Origin: an uncultured Desulfarculaceae bacterium
GTDB lineage: Bacteria > Desulfobacterota > Desulfarculia > Desulfarculales > Desulfarculaceae
Assembly: GCA_937908275.1 (NCBI GenBank)
Contig: CALERA010000231.1
Span: 1 to 9,747, forward strand
Direction: 5' to 3'
DNA length: 9,747 nt
Both the position numbers and the translations under genes were made by a program. How positions within the stretch are numbered: position 1 is the stretch's first letter; every line of letters begins with the position of its first letter. The notes beneath the pieces were generated by a model. That model was not told the DNA's origin. It searched no databases and worked only from the letters and a program-made list of their open reading frames with translations. Positions 1 through 5,822 of this stretch are shown here, piece after piece.

Positions 1-47
1 ACGAGATGTAGCCGTGACTGGAGTTCAGACGTGTGCTCTTCCGATCT
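1..47 (+). other. Illumina TruSeq index adapter remnant (not genomic)
   Basis: Bases 1-7 are the end of the Illumina P7 sequence. Bases 8-13 (GTAGCC) are a six-base index, the reverse complement of TruSeq index 11 (GGCTAC). Bases 14-47 match the 34-base read-2 primer/adapter ending in CTCTTCCGATCT. The reading frame from 14 gives the peptide TGVQTCALPI, a well-known adapter-derived artefact in protein databases. Genomic sequence can only begin at about 48, and any ORF crossing 47/48 is chimeric. The match is recognised from memory of the adapter sequence. Confidence 0.97.
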
Positions 48-124
48 GTGCAGACCCGGTGCACATCGCGCGTGACATGCTCGGCGTTCGCGAGGATTAC
101 GCGGCTGGCGGGCAGGCCCCTCAT
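48..124 (-). CDS. possible 5' end of an unidentified minus-strand gene, cut by the contig end
   Basis: Reading the minus strand from an ATG at 124-122 gives an open frame of 25 codons (starts MRGLPASRV) that runs into the adapter. A GGGAG ribosome-binding site (plus-strand 132-136) sits 7 bases upstream. Nearly all third codon positions are G or C, as expected for coding sequence in a GC-rich genome. It would lie about 70 bases downstream of the ribbon-helix-helix gene on the same strand, so it could be the partner of that gene (a toxin or a mobilisation protein). The fragment is too short to assign to a family. The opposing plus-strand frame ending at 196 is also open and cannot be excluded as a gene tail. 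Confidence 0.28.
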
Positions 125-192
125 CTCAAAGCTCCCACGCGGCGGATTTTGATGACCGTGGTTGAACCCTGGCGGACACTAGCGACATGGGC

Positions 193-399
193 CTAGACCA
201 TGCTTGCCTGTGGTGGGCAAGGCGTAATACACTGTCCCACGGACTGGCCCAGGACTTGGTCTGCCCGGTCCATGGCGGCCACGCGCAGGAAGCTGCTCAG
301 GGTGCGGTCTTCCGCCTTGGCGGCATCTTCGATGCGCGACCGCTGCTCCGGCGTGACCCGCAGGCTGATGGACTGCTCGGTTTCAGTGCGTTTGGGCAT
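193..399 (-). CDS. ribbon-helix-helix (CopG/DUF1778-like) DNA-binding protein
   Basis: This 68-aa protein is probably a dimeric DNA-binding regulator. Residues 10-50 show the ribbon-helix-helix pattern: a short beta strand (SISLRVT), helix A (PEQRSRIEDAAKAE), a turn, then helix B (LSSFLRVAAMDRADQVL). This is close to antitoxins of the DUF1778/TacA group and to MobC-like relaxosome proteins. The tail after residue 50 is Cys/Pro-rich and looks unstructured. The ATG is well supported by an AGGTGAGG ribosome-binding site (plus-strand 402-409) two bases upstream. A consensus promoter lies upstream, with a perfect palindrome between its boxes, which fits autorepression. The gene is divergent from the XRE regulator. 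No recognisable toxin lies in the visible sequence, so antitoxin versus mobilisation role is open. Confidence 0.72.
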   Translation of the reverse strand: MPKRTETEQSISLRVTPEQRSRIEDAAKAEDRTLSSFLRVAAMDRADQVLGQSVGQCITPCPPQASMV

Positions 400-434
400 G
401 GCCTCACCTGTTTCGTGGGACTCAGTTAGGCGGA

Positions 435-463
435 GTATTACACGATCATCGTGTAACTGTCAA
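435..463 (-). promoter_or_regulatory. sigma70-type promoter of the RHH gene
   Basis: On the minus strand a perfect -35 box TTGACA (plus coordinates 458-463) is separated by exactly 17 bases from a -10 box TAATAC (435-440). This reads towards the RHH gene, whose ATG is 36 bases past the -10 box. Box quality and spacing are close to ideal for a housekeeping sigma factor. I see no equally good promoter reading right towards the XRE gene. Confidence 0.78.
438..456. promoter_or_regulatory. palindromic operator inside the divergent promoter region
   Basis: TTACACGATCATCGTGTAA is a perfect 9+9 inverted repeat around a single central base. It covers part of the -10 box and almost the whole spacer of the minus-strand promoter. 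A dimer bound here would block RNA polymerase. The natural candidates are the two flanking DNA-binding proteins, the RHH protein (autorepression) or the XRE protein. The sequence shows the symmetry; which protein binds is inferred. Confidence 0.75.
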
Positions 464-480
464 AGTGTTTTTAGCTGTGA

Positions 481-1029
481 TTGTGTATTTTGGCCAAAAA
501 GGCAATAACACTAGAAAATCTGCCTGACATTGCGGCCAGGCTGAAACAGGTCCGAACTGCAGCTGGTCAAACCCAGACCGCAGTAGGCATAGTTCTTGGC
601 TTGGCACCTGCATATATCCAACGGTATGAAAGCGGCACGATTGAGCCACCCCTCGCTTACCTGGTTTGGTTTTCTAGGTTTTTTAAGGTGAGCGTGGATT
701 GGCTGTTGACTGGTGAACAACCAAACATCGAGGTAGGGAACCTTCCAGATGGCAAGGACTACGTGGACCTTCCCTCCTGGAACCAGGCACCCCTTGATGA
801 CGCCGAACGCGACCTAATGAACTGCACGCTGGACGTGTTGCGCTCCGGGGACAAGCTGCCCAACGTGGCCACAGCCCTGGAAACCAGCATCAATTCCTTG
901 CGTGACACCGTGGAACGCGATGCCAACCGCCCGCGCTCCAGGACTCCGTCATGGGAGTCGCCAGGGAGCCAAAAGCAGGCATCGGTGGGTGGGCAGCAAG
1001 GACGGCGACGGGCCAAACGGTCCGACTAA
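481..1029 (+). CDS. XRE-family helix-turn-helix transcriptional regulator
   Basis: This 182-aa protein has an N-terminal HTH domain of the Cro/CI (XRE) type at about residues 17-78: IAARLKQVRTAAGQTQ, a recognition helix region around APAYIQRYESG, and the ending FFKVSVDWLLTGE typical of phage-repressor-like proteins. The rest (80-182) is not recognised; its last 40 residues are Ser/Arg/Gln-rich and low in structure. No ATG or GTG start is available. TTG at 481 or TTG at 490 are the candidates, neither with a clear ribosome-binding site, so the start is uncertain. It is divergent from the RHH gene and upstream of the small ORF, membrane protein and qat operon, so it may regulate the element. 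The frame ends at 1029, but another frame looks coding just beyond (988-1117), so the C-terminus may be frameshifted. Confidence 0.75.
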   Translation: MCILAKKAITLENLPDIAARLKQVRTAAGQTQTAVGIVLGLAPAYIQRYESGTIEPPLAYLVWFSRFFKVSVDWLLTGEQPNIEVGNLPDGKDYVDLPSWNQAPLDDAERDLMNCTLDVLRSGDKLPNVATALETSINSLRDTVERDANRPRSRTPSWESPGSQKQASVGGQQGRRRAKRSD

Positions 1030-1117
1030 CGGGGACATTGGTTCAGCCAAGGCCTCTGTGGTCGATCTGTTGGGCTGGAGGAACACCCGGAAACGGGACA
1101 AAGACGATGACACCTGA
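988..1117 (+). other. coding-like stretch in a shifted frame after the XRE gene
   Basis: In the +1 frame relative to the XRE gene, 988-1117 encodes a hydrophilic tail (for example SKDGDGPNG, then DLLGWRNTRKRDKDDDT) with mostly G/C third positions and many purine first positions. It looks more like coding sequence than the overlapping last 13 codons of the XRE frame. It may be the true C-terminus of the XRE protein after a one-base frameshift near the GGTGGGTGGGC run at about 985-995, or a short separate ORF. It has no convincing start or ribosome-binding site of its own. The rest of 1118-1175 shows no gene that I can support. Confidence 0.25.
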
Positions 1118-1175
1118 CTGCGCCCCGGCTCTGCCAGGGGGCAGGCGCGACTAAACCACTGCTTCGGGGGGGAGC

Positions 1176-1316
1176 ATGGTCTTTCACGGTCAGGGATGGC
1201 CTGCCCCAAATATCCCGAATACCCCCGCGATTAAGGACTACCTAACGGCCAGCCCGCGCGCCAAGGAATTGGTGCGCGGGCTGGCTATAGCTCTGGCAGG
1301 AAAAGGCAAGCTCTAG
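1176..1316 (+). CDS. small 46-aa hypothetical protein
   Basis: The ATG at 1176 follows a strong purine-rich ribosome-binding site (GGGGGGGAG, ending at 1174). The product is 46 aa, with a Pro-rich N-terminal part (PAPNIPNTPAIKDYL) and a C-terminal amphipathic, basic helix-like segment (SPRAKELVRGLAIAL, then AGKGKL). Codon use fits a GC-rich host. It ends 26 bases before the next gene and is probably co-transcribed with it. No family is recognised. The middle of the ORF is a 17-bp inverted repeat, so this stretch may also act as an RNA or DNA structure. The ORF itself could be fortuitous. Confidence 0.45.
   Translation: MVFHGQGWPAPNIPNTPAIKDYLTASPRAKELVRGLAIALAGKGKL
1248..1285. repeat. near-perfect 17-bp inverted repeat with GGAA loop
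   Basis: The left arm 1248-1264 pairs with the right arm 1269-1285: 12 perfect G/C-rich pairs (GCCAGCCCGCGC), then one G-T wobble, then four more pairs. The four-base loop is GGAA, which fits the GNRA tetraloop class. Neither side is followed by a T-run, so it is not a standard intrinsic terminator in either direction. It lies inside the 46-aa ORF. It could be a regulatory RNA hairpin upstream of the membrane-protein/qat genes, a protein-binding site, or a mobile-element remnant. Confidence 0.85.
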
Positions 1317-1342
1317 GGGAGGATTTAGGGAAGAGGGGGGAT

Positions 1343-1753
1343 ATGCCGAAGCTGCTAAGGATTGTGGCAGGGATTGTTTTGCTTCTTGGCCTCGTCGCCA
1401 TGGGACATACATGGCCGGAAAGCTACAGTCTATATTCCAGCACGCTGCAAGAGTCTCTGAAGCCAGCACAACGTCTGGCTGCGCTGGCCTATCTTTTCAG
1501 CGCCATCATCACCAGCCTGCTGTTCTTTACCTTGGCCGAGGTGCTGGACCACCTGCGGGCTCTGCGAGGGGCATTAGCTCCAGCAGGGGCAGCGGCCGGC
1601 AAGGACACGGAAGGTGATCCTTTCGGCGAATTGGAGTTCGGCGAAATGTGGGATTGCAAACAATGCGGCACTTCGAACTCAAGGGGGCGTGTGGCATGCC
1701 ACCAATGCGAAGCGGAACGGGTCAGGCGTCAATCCATAAACTTAATGCCCTAA
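1343..1753 (+). CDS. two-helix membrane protein with C-terminal RanBP2-type zinc finger
   Basis: This 136-aa protein was not recognised as a named family. Residues 4-22 form a first hydrophobic helix (signal anchor or membrane segment). Residues 45-64 form a second (ALAYLFSAIITSLLFFTLAE). An Ala/Gly-rich linker (74-90) follows, then a compact finger at 103-122: W103, C105, C108, N112, C119, C122. This exactly follows the RanBP2-type pattern W-x-C-x2-C-x3-N-x6-C-x2-C. Both termini are predicted cytoplasmic, leaving the zinc finger inside the cell. The ATG has a strong GA-rich ribosome-binding site (1331-1340). The gene stops 54 bases before qatA on the same strand with no visible terminator, so it may belong to the same transcript. 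It is not a canonical Qat component; an accessory role is inferred only from position. Confidence 0.75.
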   Translation: MPKLLRIVAGIVLLLGLVAMGHTWPESYSLYSSTLQESLKPAQRLAALAYLFSAIITSLLFFTLAEVLDHLRALRGALAPAGAAAGKDTEGDPFGELEFGEMWDCKQCGTSNSRGRVACHQCEAERVRRQSINLMP

Positions 1754-1807
1754 TTTGCCAGATTACTCGATGCTGCCTTGTCTTTTCACTAAAGGTTTGG
1801 ATGTGAA

Positions 1808-3754
1808 ATGTGGCCTGACAACGAAACCGAAAGAGATTTAATCGGCTTCAAAGTCCATGTTGATCTGATTCGACAGGTCGTCATGGACCAAACCATGCTG
1901 CCAATAACCTTGGGTGTCTTTGGAGATTGGGGGGGTGGAAAAACCAGCATCATGAAGATGCTGGAAAGAGACCTGTCTCCCGAGGCTTGGCCTGAAGGTT
2001 CGGAAGAAAAAAATGCCTGCGAGAAAATCGCTGTTATATATCTCAATACCTGGCTTTTCGAGGGTTATAACGATGCCAAGACAGCCTTACTTACGGCGTT
2101 ACTCCTTGAGTTAGGCGAGCATAAAAGATTTGGCACAAAGTTACGCGATGGAATCTGCTCTTTATTGAAATCAGTCGACTATATGAAGCTTTTAAAACTT
2201 GGGATGAAGCATTTAGCCTTGCCAGTGGGGATGGCGCTTGCCACAGGTGGCTTAAATGCAGGTACAACCGCTTTTGCATCAGCGTTAGGGAGCGCTAGCC
2301 TTGCTTCACCAGAAGAGGAAGGCAAATCAGATCATGGCGAAGCTGAATCAAAAGAAGGTGAAGTGAACTGGATTGAAGGAATAAAAAAGGCCCCGGGTCA
2401 AAAAGACCCTCTGGAAGTCAGGACCTTTCGGGCTAGGTTCAGCAAGATGTTAAAAGACAGCGATATCGAGTCGCTAGTCGTTCTGATTGACGATTTGGAT
2501 AGATGCACGCCCGAACGAATTGTTGAAAGTCTGGAGGCCATCAAACTATTTATCAGCGTTGATAAAACAGCCTATATTATTGGGGCTGACCAAAGAATTG
2601 TTCAGCATGCGATTCGCGCCCATTATTCGAGGATAGATGGAAACCAAGATAGCAAAGAAGAAACTGAACAGTTGGTCAAGGATTATTTAGAAAAATTGAT
2701 CCAGGTTCCCTATAGGATTCCAAGGCTTTCGGCCTCAGAAATTGAAACCTACATGGTGTTATTGTTTTGCCAACAATACTTGGTTCCCAGCGATGCAACC
2801 AAATGCATTGAAGCATGTGCAACGTTTAGATTGTCTGATAGATATTCAACTTTTGGATATGCAGGGGTAAAACAAGCATTAGGAGTAAAAGACCTTGATC
2901 CAAACCTCGCAGGTGCCATAATTTTCTGCCGGGGTACAGCTCCTTTGATAGCCGATTGCCTCAAGGGAAATCCAAGGCAAGTAAAACGCTTTCTAAATGC
3001 AGTCCATTTAAGAAAAAAGCTTGCAAAAGCAGCAAATCTTAATCTGCATGATGATGTGCTAATAAAACTGATGATTCTTGAGTATGCGCATGAAGATTTA
3101 TTCTTATCACTCTTTGACTGGCAAGCAATGCAAAAGGGATTTCCTGAACAGATTAAAAAACTTGAGAGTTTAGCTGAGGATGGCGAAAAGTTCTCAATTG
3201 AATTAGCTAAACCTGGATATAATAGCAAATGGAGTCTGAGCCAAATTTTACAGTGGCTAAAGTTGGAGCCAAAGCTATCTGATACCGATTTGCGAGATTA
3301 TTTTTGGGTGGCACGTGACAAATTGAATGCCACGATGACTGGCATAACCATGGTGCCTCCGGTGGTGCGCACCAACTTCGAGGCATTGCTAAAACACCCG
3401 AAGATTGACTCTTTGATACCAGAAATTACAAAGTTGACTCCTGATGAATTGCTGACATTGCTTGGTTTGTTTGAACAAAGGATATCTCTCAGACCAAAAG
3501 ATAAAAAATGCTATGACATTTTACGTACTATGGGAGAGCATAATATCCAAAGTGCACTTGAACAACTATCTAATATTCTGACAAGTAGACCTCTAGATGA
3601 TGTACCGGCAGCTGTAGGTATGGACATTGTCACCCTGTCAAATGCCAGGCCAGAGTTTGACCATATTCTTAAACCCCTAATTACACATCTCACAAGCTCA
3701 AACTCTAAAGCAGGTAAAGCTGCGCAGGATGCAGTCTCACGAAGAAAGAGTTAA
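1808..3754 (+). CDS. qatA: QatA: KAP-family P-loop ATPase of the Qat anti-phage system
   Basis: This 648-aa KAP NTPase is the ATPase of QatABCD defence. Visible motifs: Walker A GDWGGGKTS at residues 39-47 (Lys45); the KAP-type segment YLNTWLFEGYNDAKT at 78-92; a hydrophobic stretch at about 134-160 between the Walker motifs, as in KAP proteins that carry membrane inserts there; a charged linker (168-200); Walker B LVVLIDDLDRC at 223-233; and the conserved GADQRIVQHAI after it. The long C-terminal half is helical and of unknown role. The KAP family includes F-plasmid PifA, which excludes phage T7. The ATG at 1808 has only a weak GGA site, and an ATG-TGA start-stop pair lies at 1801-1806. The gene is AT-rich compared with both flanks. 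It ends two bases (3754 vs 3756) before qatB. Confidence 0.93.
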   Translation: MWPDNETERDLIGFKVHVDLIRQVVMDQTMLPITLGVFGDWGGGKTSIMKMLERDLSPEAWPEGSEEKNACEKIAVIYLNTWLFEGYNDAKTALLTALLLELGEHKRFGTKLRDGICSLLKSVDYMKLLKLGMKHLALPVGMALATGGLNAGTTAFASALGSASLASPEEEGKSDHGEAESKEGEVNWIEGIKKAPGQKDPLEVRTFRARFSKMLKDSDIESLVVLIDDLDRCTPERIVESLEAIKLFISVDKTAYIIGADQRIVQHAIRAHYSRIDGNQDSKEETEQLVKDYLEKLIQVPYRIPRLSASEIETYMVLLFCQQYLVPSDATKCIEACATFRLSDRYSTFGYAGVKQALGVKDLDPNLAGAIIFCRGTAPLIADCLKGNPRQVKRFLNAVHLRKKLAKAANLNLHDDVLIKLMILEYAHEDLFLSLFDWQAMQKGFPEQIKKLESLAEDGEKFSIELAKPGYNSKWSLSQILQWLKLEPKLSDTDLRDYFWVARDKLNATMTGITMVPPVVRTNFEALLKHPKIDSLIPEITKLTPDELLTLLGLFEQRISLRPKDKKCYDILRTMGEHNIQSALEQLSNILTSRPLDDVPAAVGMDIVTLSNARPEFDHILKPLITHLTSSNSKAGKAAQDAVSRRKS

Positions 3755-3755
3755 T

Positions 3756-4481
3756 ATGGGAACGTCCACAAGCTACGACGCGCCAACGACCTGGTCAGCT
3801 CTAAAGACTAAGATAACAAGAGCCGCAGGCAGTGGTGGGATTTCTCGTGAAACCGCGCGCGATATTATCGCCGATCATATATCAAATAATGGTGGCGCGC
3901 GTGGTTGGGCGCACGGAGGGCGAAGGGGTAGTGTAGGTACTGGCAATACTGCTCGCCAAATTGCGGCAGGGCTGGGTCTTTTTATTTCGAATGTTGGTCA
4001 GGTTGGCTTAAATGAAGCACTAAGGAGATCAGGACTTCAACACTTAATTGGCCAACCAGTAAAATTAATTTTGGATGGCTTGCTAGTATATTTAGGCGGG
4101 TCTGGTAGTTCGATTGATGATGTTGACGCTAGGATGGCTCTTTCACACCTACGAGATAAACTGTTGTCGGAAGCAACTAGTCCTGAAGAAGTTGAAGCGA
4201 TATTGCAAAATCAGCTGAATAATATTGACGAACTGTTGCACGAGTATTTTTCATTTTATCTATTTGAGCAGTTCTGTCGTGTATATTTCGAACGATTAGA
4301 AAAAAATGTTGGTGAAACAAAAGCATACAGCTTTTTGAGTGAAATTAAAGATTTCTTAGGTGCAACGTTGCATAATAGGACGTTCGACCGTAATTTAGCC
4401 TCAATAAATTGGGCTGGAGATGAAGGAAAAAGGTTAGTCATTGAAATAATGCAAACAACTTTTGATATATTTGGAGCTTAA
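3756..4481 (+). CDS. qatB: QatB: partner protein of the Qat anti-phage system
   Basis: This 241-aa protein has no enzyme motif. It is assigned by its fixed place between the KAP ATPase and the QueC-like gene and by its Gly-Thr-Ser N-terminus (MGTSTSYDAP). The N-terminal third is Gly/Arg-rich (residues 24-64), followed by a hydrophobic helix-prone part (67-113) and a helical acidic C-terminal half (120-241). Two in-frame starts exist. The ATG at 3729 overlaps the end of qatA by 26 bases. The ATG at 3756 is preferred, because the purine-rich GAAGAAAGAG (3741-3750) lies 5 bases upstream and the resulting protein begins MG. After Met removal the N-terminal residue would be glycine, which may matter for modification by QatC. 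The stop codon directly abuts the qatC start (TAAATG). Confidence 0.85.
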   Translation: MGTSTSYDAPTTWSALKTKITRAAGSGGISRETARDIIADHISNNGGARGWAHGGRRGSVGTGNTARQIAAGLGLFISNVGQVGLNEALRRSGLQHLIGQPVKLILDGLLVYLGGSGSSIDDVDARMALSHLRDKLLSEATSPEEVEAILQNQLNNIDELLHEYFSFYLFEQFCRVYFERLEKNVGETKAYSFLSEIKDFLGATLHNRTFDRNLASINWAGDEGKRLVIEIMQTTFDIFGA

Positions 4482-5822
4482 ATGAACGCAACATTACTTA
4501 TCTCAATCGATGAGACCTCTATAGATAATGCTATCAGCTTAAGATTGCTTGATCAAAACGACAACCTCCTCACCGTGATAGATTTTGCTGAATTGCGTGT
4601 ATCGCGCCTTACTGGTTCTCCTATTGAGGCCATTGAGTTATTATTTCTTGCATCTTCGGTTTACGCTCTCGACAAATTAATTCCACGAAAGAGTGCATCT
4701 GATGCTTGGACTAGAACCATATTACTAAAAATACCGGTTCGTTCACCTGAAAAATGGACATTAGCCCTTCCATCCATTAACGCCTGCCTGTCATTTTTAA
4801 CTGGTGACAATTGGAATATTAGCTTGACTCAAAGTCAAGTTTTATCCTATTGGAACATGTCGCACAGTTCCTCGACATATTCATTATTTAATAGCGTTTG
4901 TTTGTTTTCGGGTGGCCTTGATTCATTAGTCGGAGCCATCGATATACTACAAAAAAATAATGATCAAAGAGTTATACTTTTAAGCCACTATGATGGTGAC
5001 ATTAGTGGCCCTAAGCGAGCTCAAGACAATCTACTTGAAATACTATCTTTACACTATTTTGGCAAATTTGTATCAATACAGCAACGCATTGGAATGAGAA
5101 CTAAAGGAAATGAGCATACATATAGAAGTCGATCATTTTTATTTTTATGCTTGGGTGTATTTTTCGCCTCAAAAATGAGTTCTTATGCGCCAGTGTTTCT
5201 TCCTGAAAATGGCACTATCGCCCTTAATGTACCTTTGACACCTTCAAGACGAGGATCGTGTAGTACAAGGACTGCACATCCACAATTTGTTGATCTTTTT
5301 AACCACTGCATTCGTATTCTTGGCATCCAGAACCTTGTAATCAATCCACTACAATACAAGTCAAAGGGAGACGTGGTTGCTAACTGTTCAAATATGGAGC
5401 TATTAAAATCAATATTTAGTTTGTCTGTGTCTTGTGCGAAATACAATAGGAGAGGCTCTTGGGCTAGGACTACTGCGAAGCAATGCGGGAGATGTATGCC
5501 ATGTATTTATAGACGGGCGGCACTAAATAAGATTGGCCTTGATACAGAGGTATATGGCACTGACATTTGCACAGGTGAAGTTCCACTTCAGTCATCAGAT
5601 GAAGGAAGTAGCGATTTTCGTGCTTGTGTATCGTTTTTGAAAAATAATTATACAGAGAAAGATATCGCTGCTATGTTAATCGCCGGAGGATTGACTGACT
5701 TATCAGAACTTCCAAAATATTGCACGGTTGTCCTAGATGCTTTTCAGGAAATACGAGCCCTGCTAAGAGGTAAGGCTACGGTAAAAATACGGAAAAGAGC
5801 TGGAATTAATGATGCCAGTTAA
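4482..5822 (+). CDS. qatC: QatC: QueC-like PP-loop enzyme of the Qat anti-phage system
   Basis: This 446-aa protein has an N-terminal extension of about 135 residues absent from the housekeeping queuosine enzyme QueC, followed by a QueC-like domain. Motifs: PP-loop CLFSGGLDSLVGA (SGGLDS at 143-148) for ATP binding; RSRSFLFLCLG at 215-225; PENGTIALN at 241-249; and a zinc site formed by C318 with the cluster C335-x2-C338-x2-C341 followed by IYRRAAL. QueC converts carboxy-deazaguanine to preQ0 using ATP. Defence QueC-like proteins are thought to act on protein or nucleic acid partners instead. All key residues are present, so the enzyme should be active. The start follows the qatB stop without a gap, with GGAG at 4473-4476, so translation is coupled. 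Its stop lies inside the start of qatD. Confidence 0.92.
   Translation: MNATLLISIDETSIDNAISLRLLDQNDNLLTVIDFAELRVSRLTGSPIEAIELLFLASSVYALDKLIPRKSASDAWTRTILLKIPVRSPEKWTLALPSINACLSFLTGDNWNISLTQSQVLSYWNMSHSSSTYSLFNSVCLFSGGLDSLVGAIDILQKNNDQRVILLSHYDGDISGPKRAQDNLLEILSLHYFGKFVSIQQRIGMRTKGNEHTYRSRSFLFLCLGVFFASKMSSYAPVFLPENGTIALNVPLTPSRRGSCSTRTAHPQFVDLFNHCIRILGIQNLVINPLQYKSKGDVVANCSNMELLKSIFSLSVSCAKYNRRGSWARTTAKQCGRCMPCIYRRAALNKIGLDTEVYGTDICTGEVPLQSSDEGSSDFRACVSFLKNNYTEKDIAAMLIAGGLTDLSELPKYCTVVLDAFQEIRALLRGKATVKIRKRAGINDAS

Noticed and set aside
488..499. TTTTGGCCAAAA 12-base palindrome at the start of the XRE gene
   Set aside because: Short, simple and within the coding start; a regulatory role cannot be argued beyond its symmetry.
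1312..1319. TCTAGGGG also found at 7985-7992, considered as attachment repeats
   Set aside because: Eight bases only and one copy overlaps a ribosome-binding region; chance is a sufficient explanation.
2749..3228. 159-codon minus-strand open frame inside qatA
   Set aside because: Shadow of the conserved KAP ATPase; Ser/Phe-rich with no recognisable domain or ribosome-binding site.
3360..3375. Palindrome TGGTGCGCACCA inside qatA
   Set aside because: Isolated short symmetry in conserved coding sequence with no other support.
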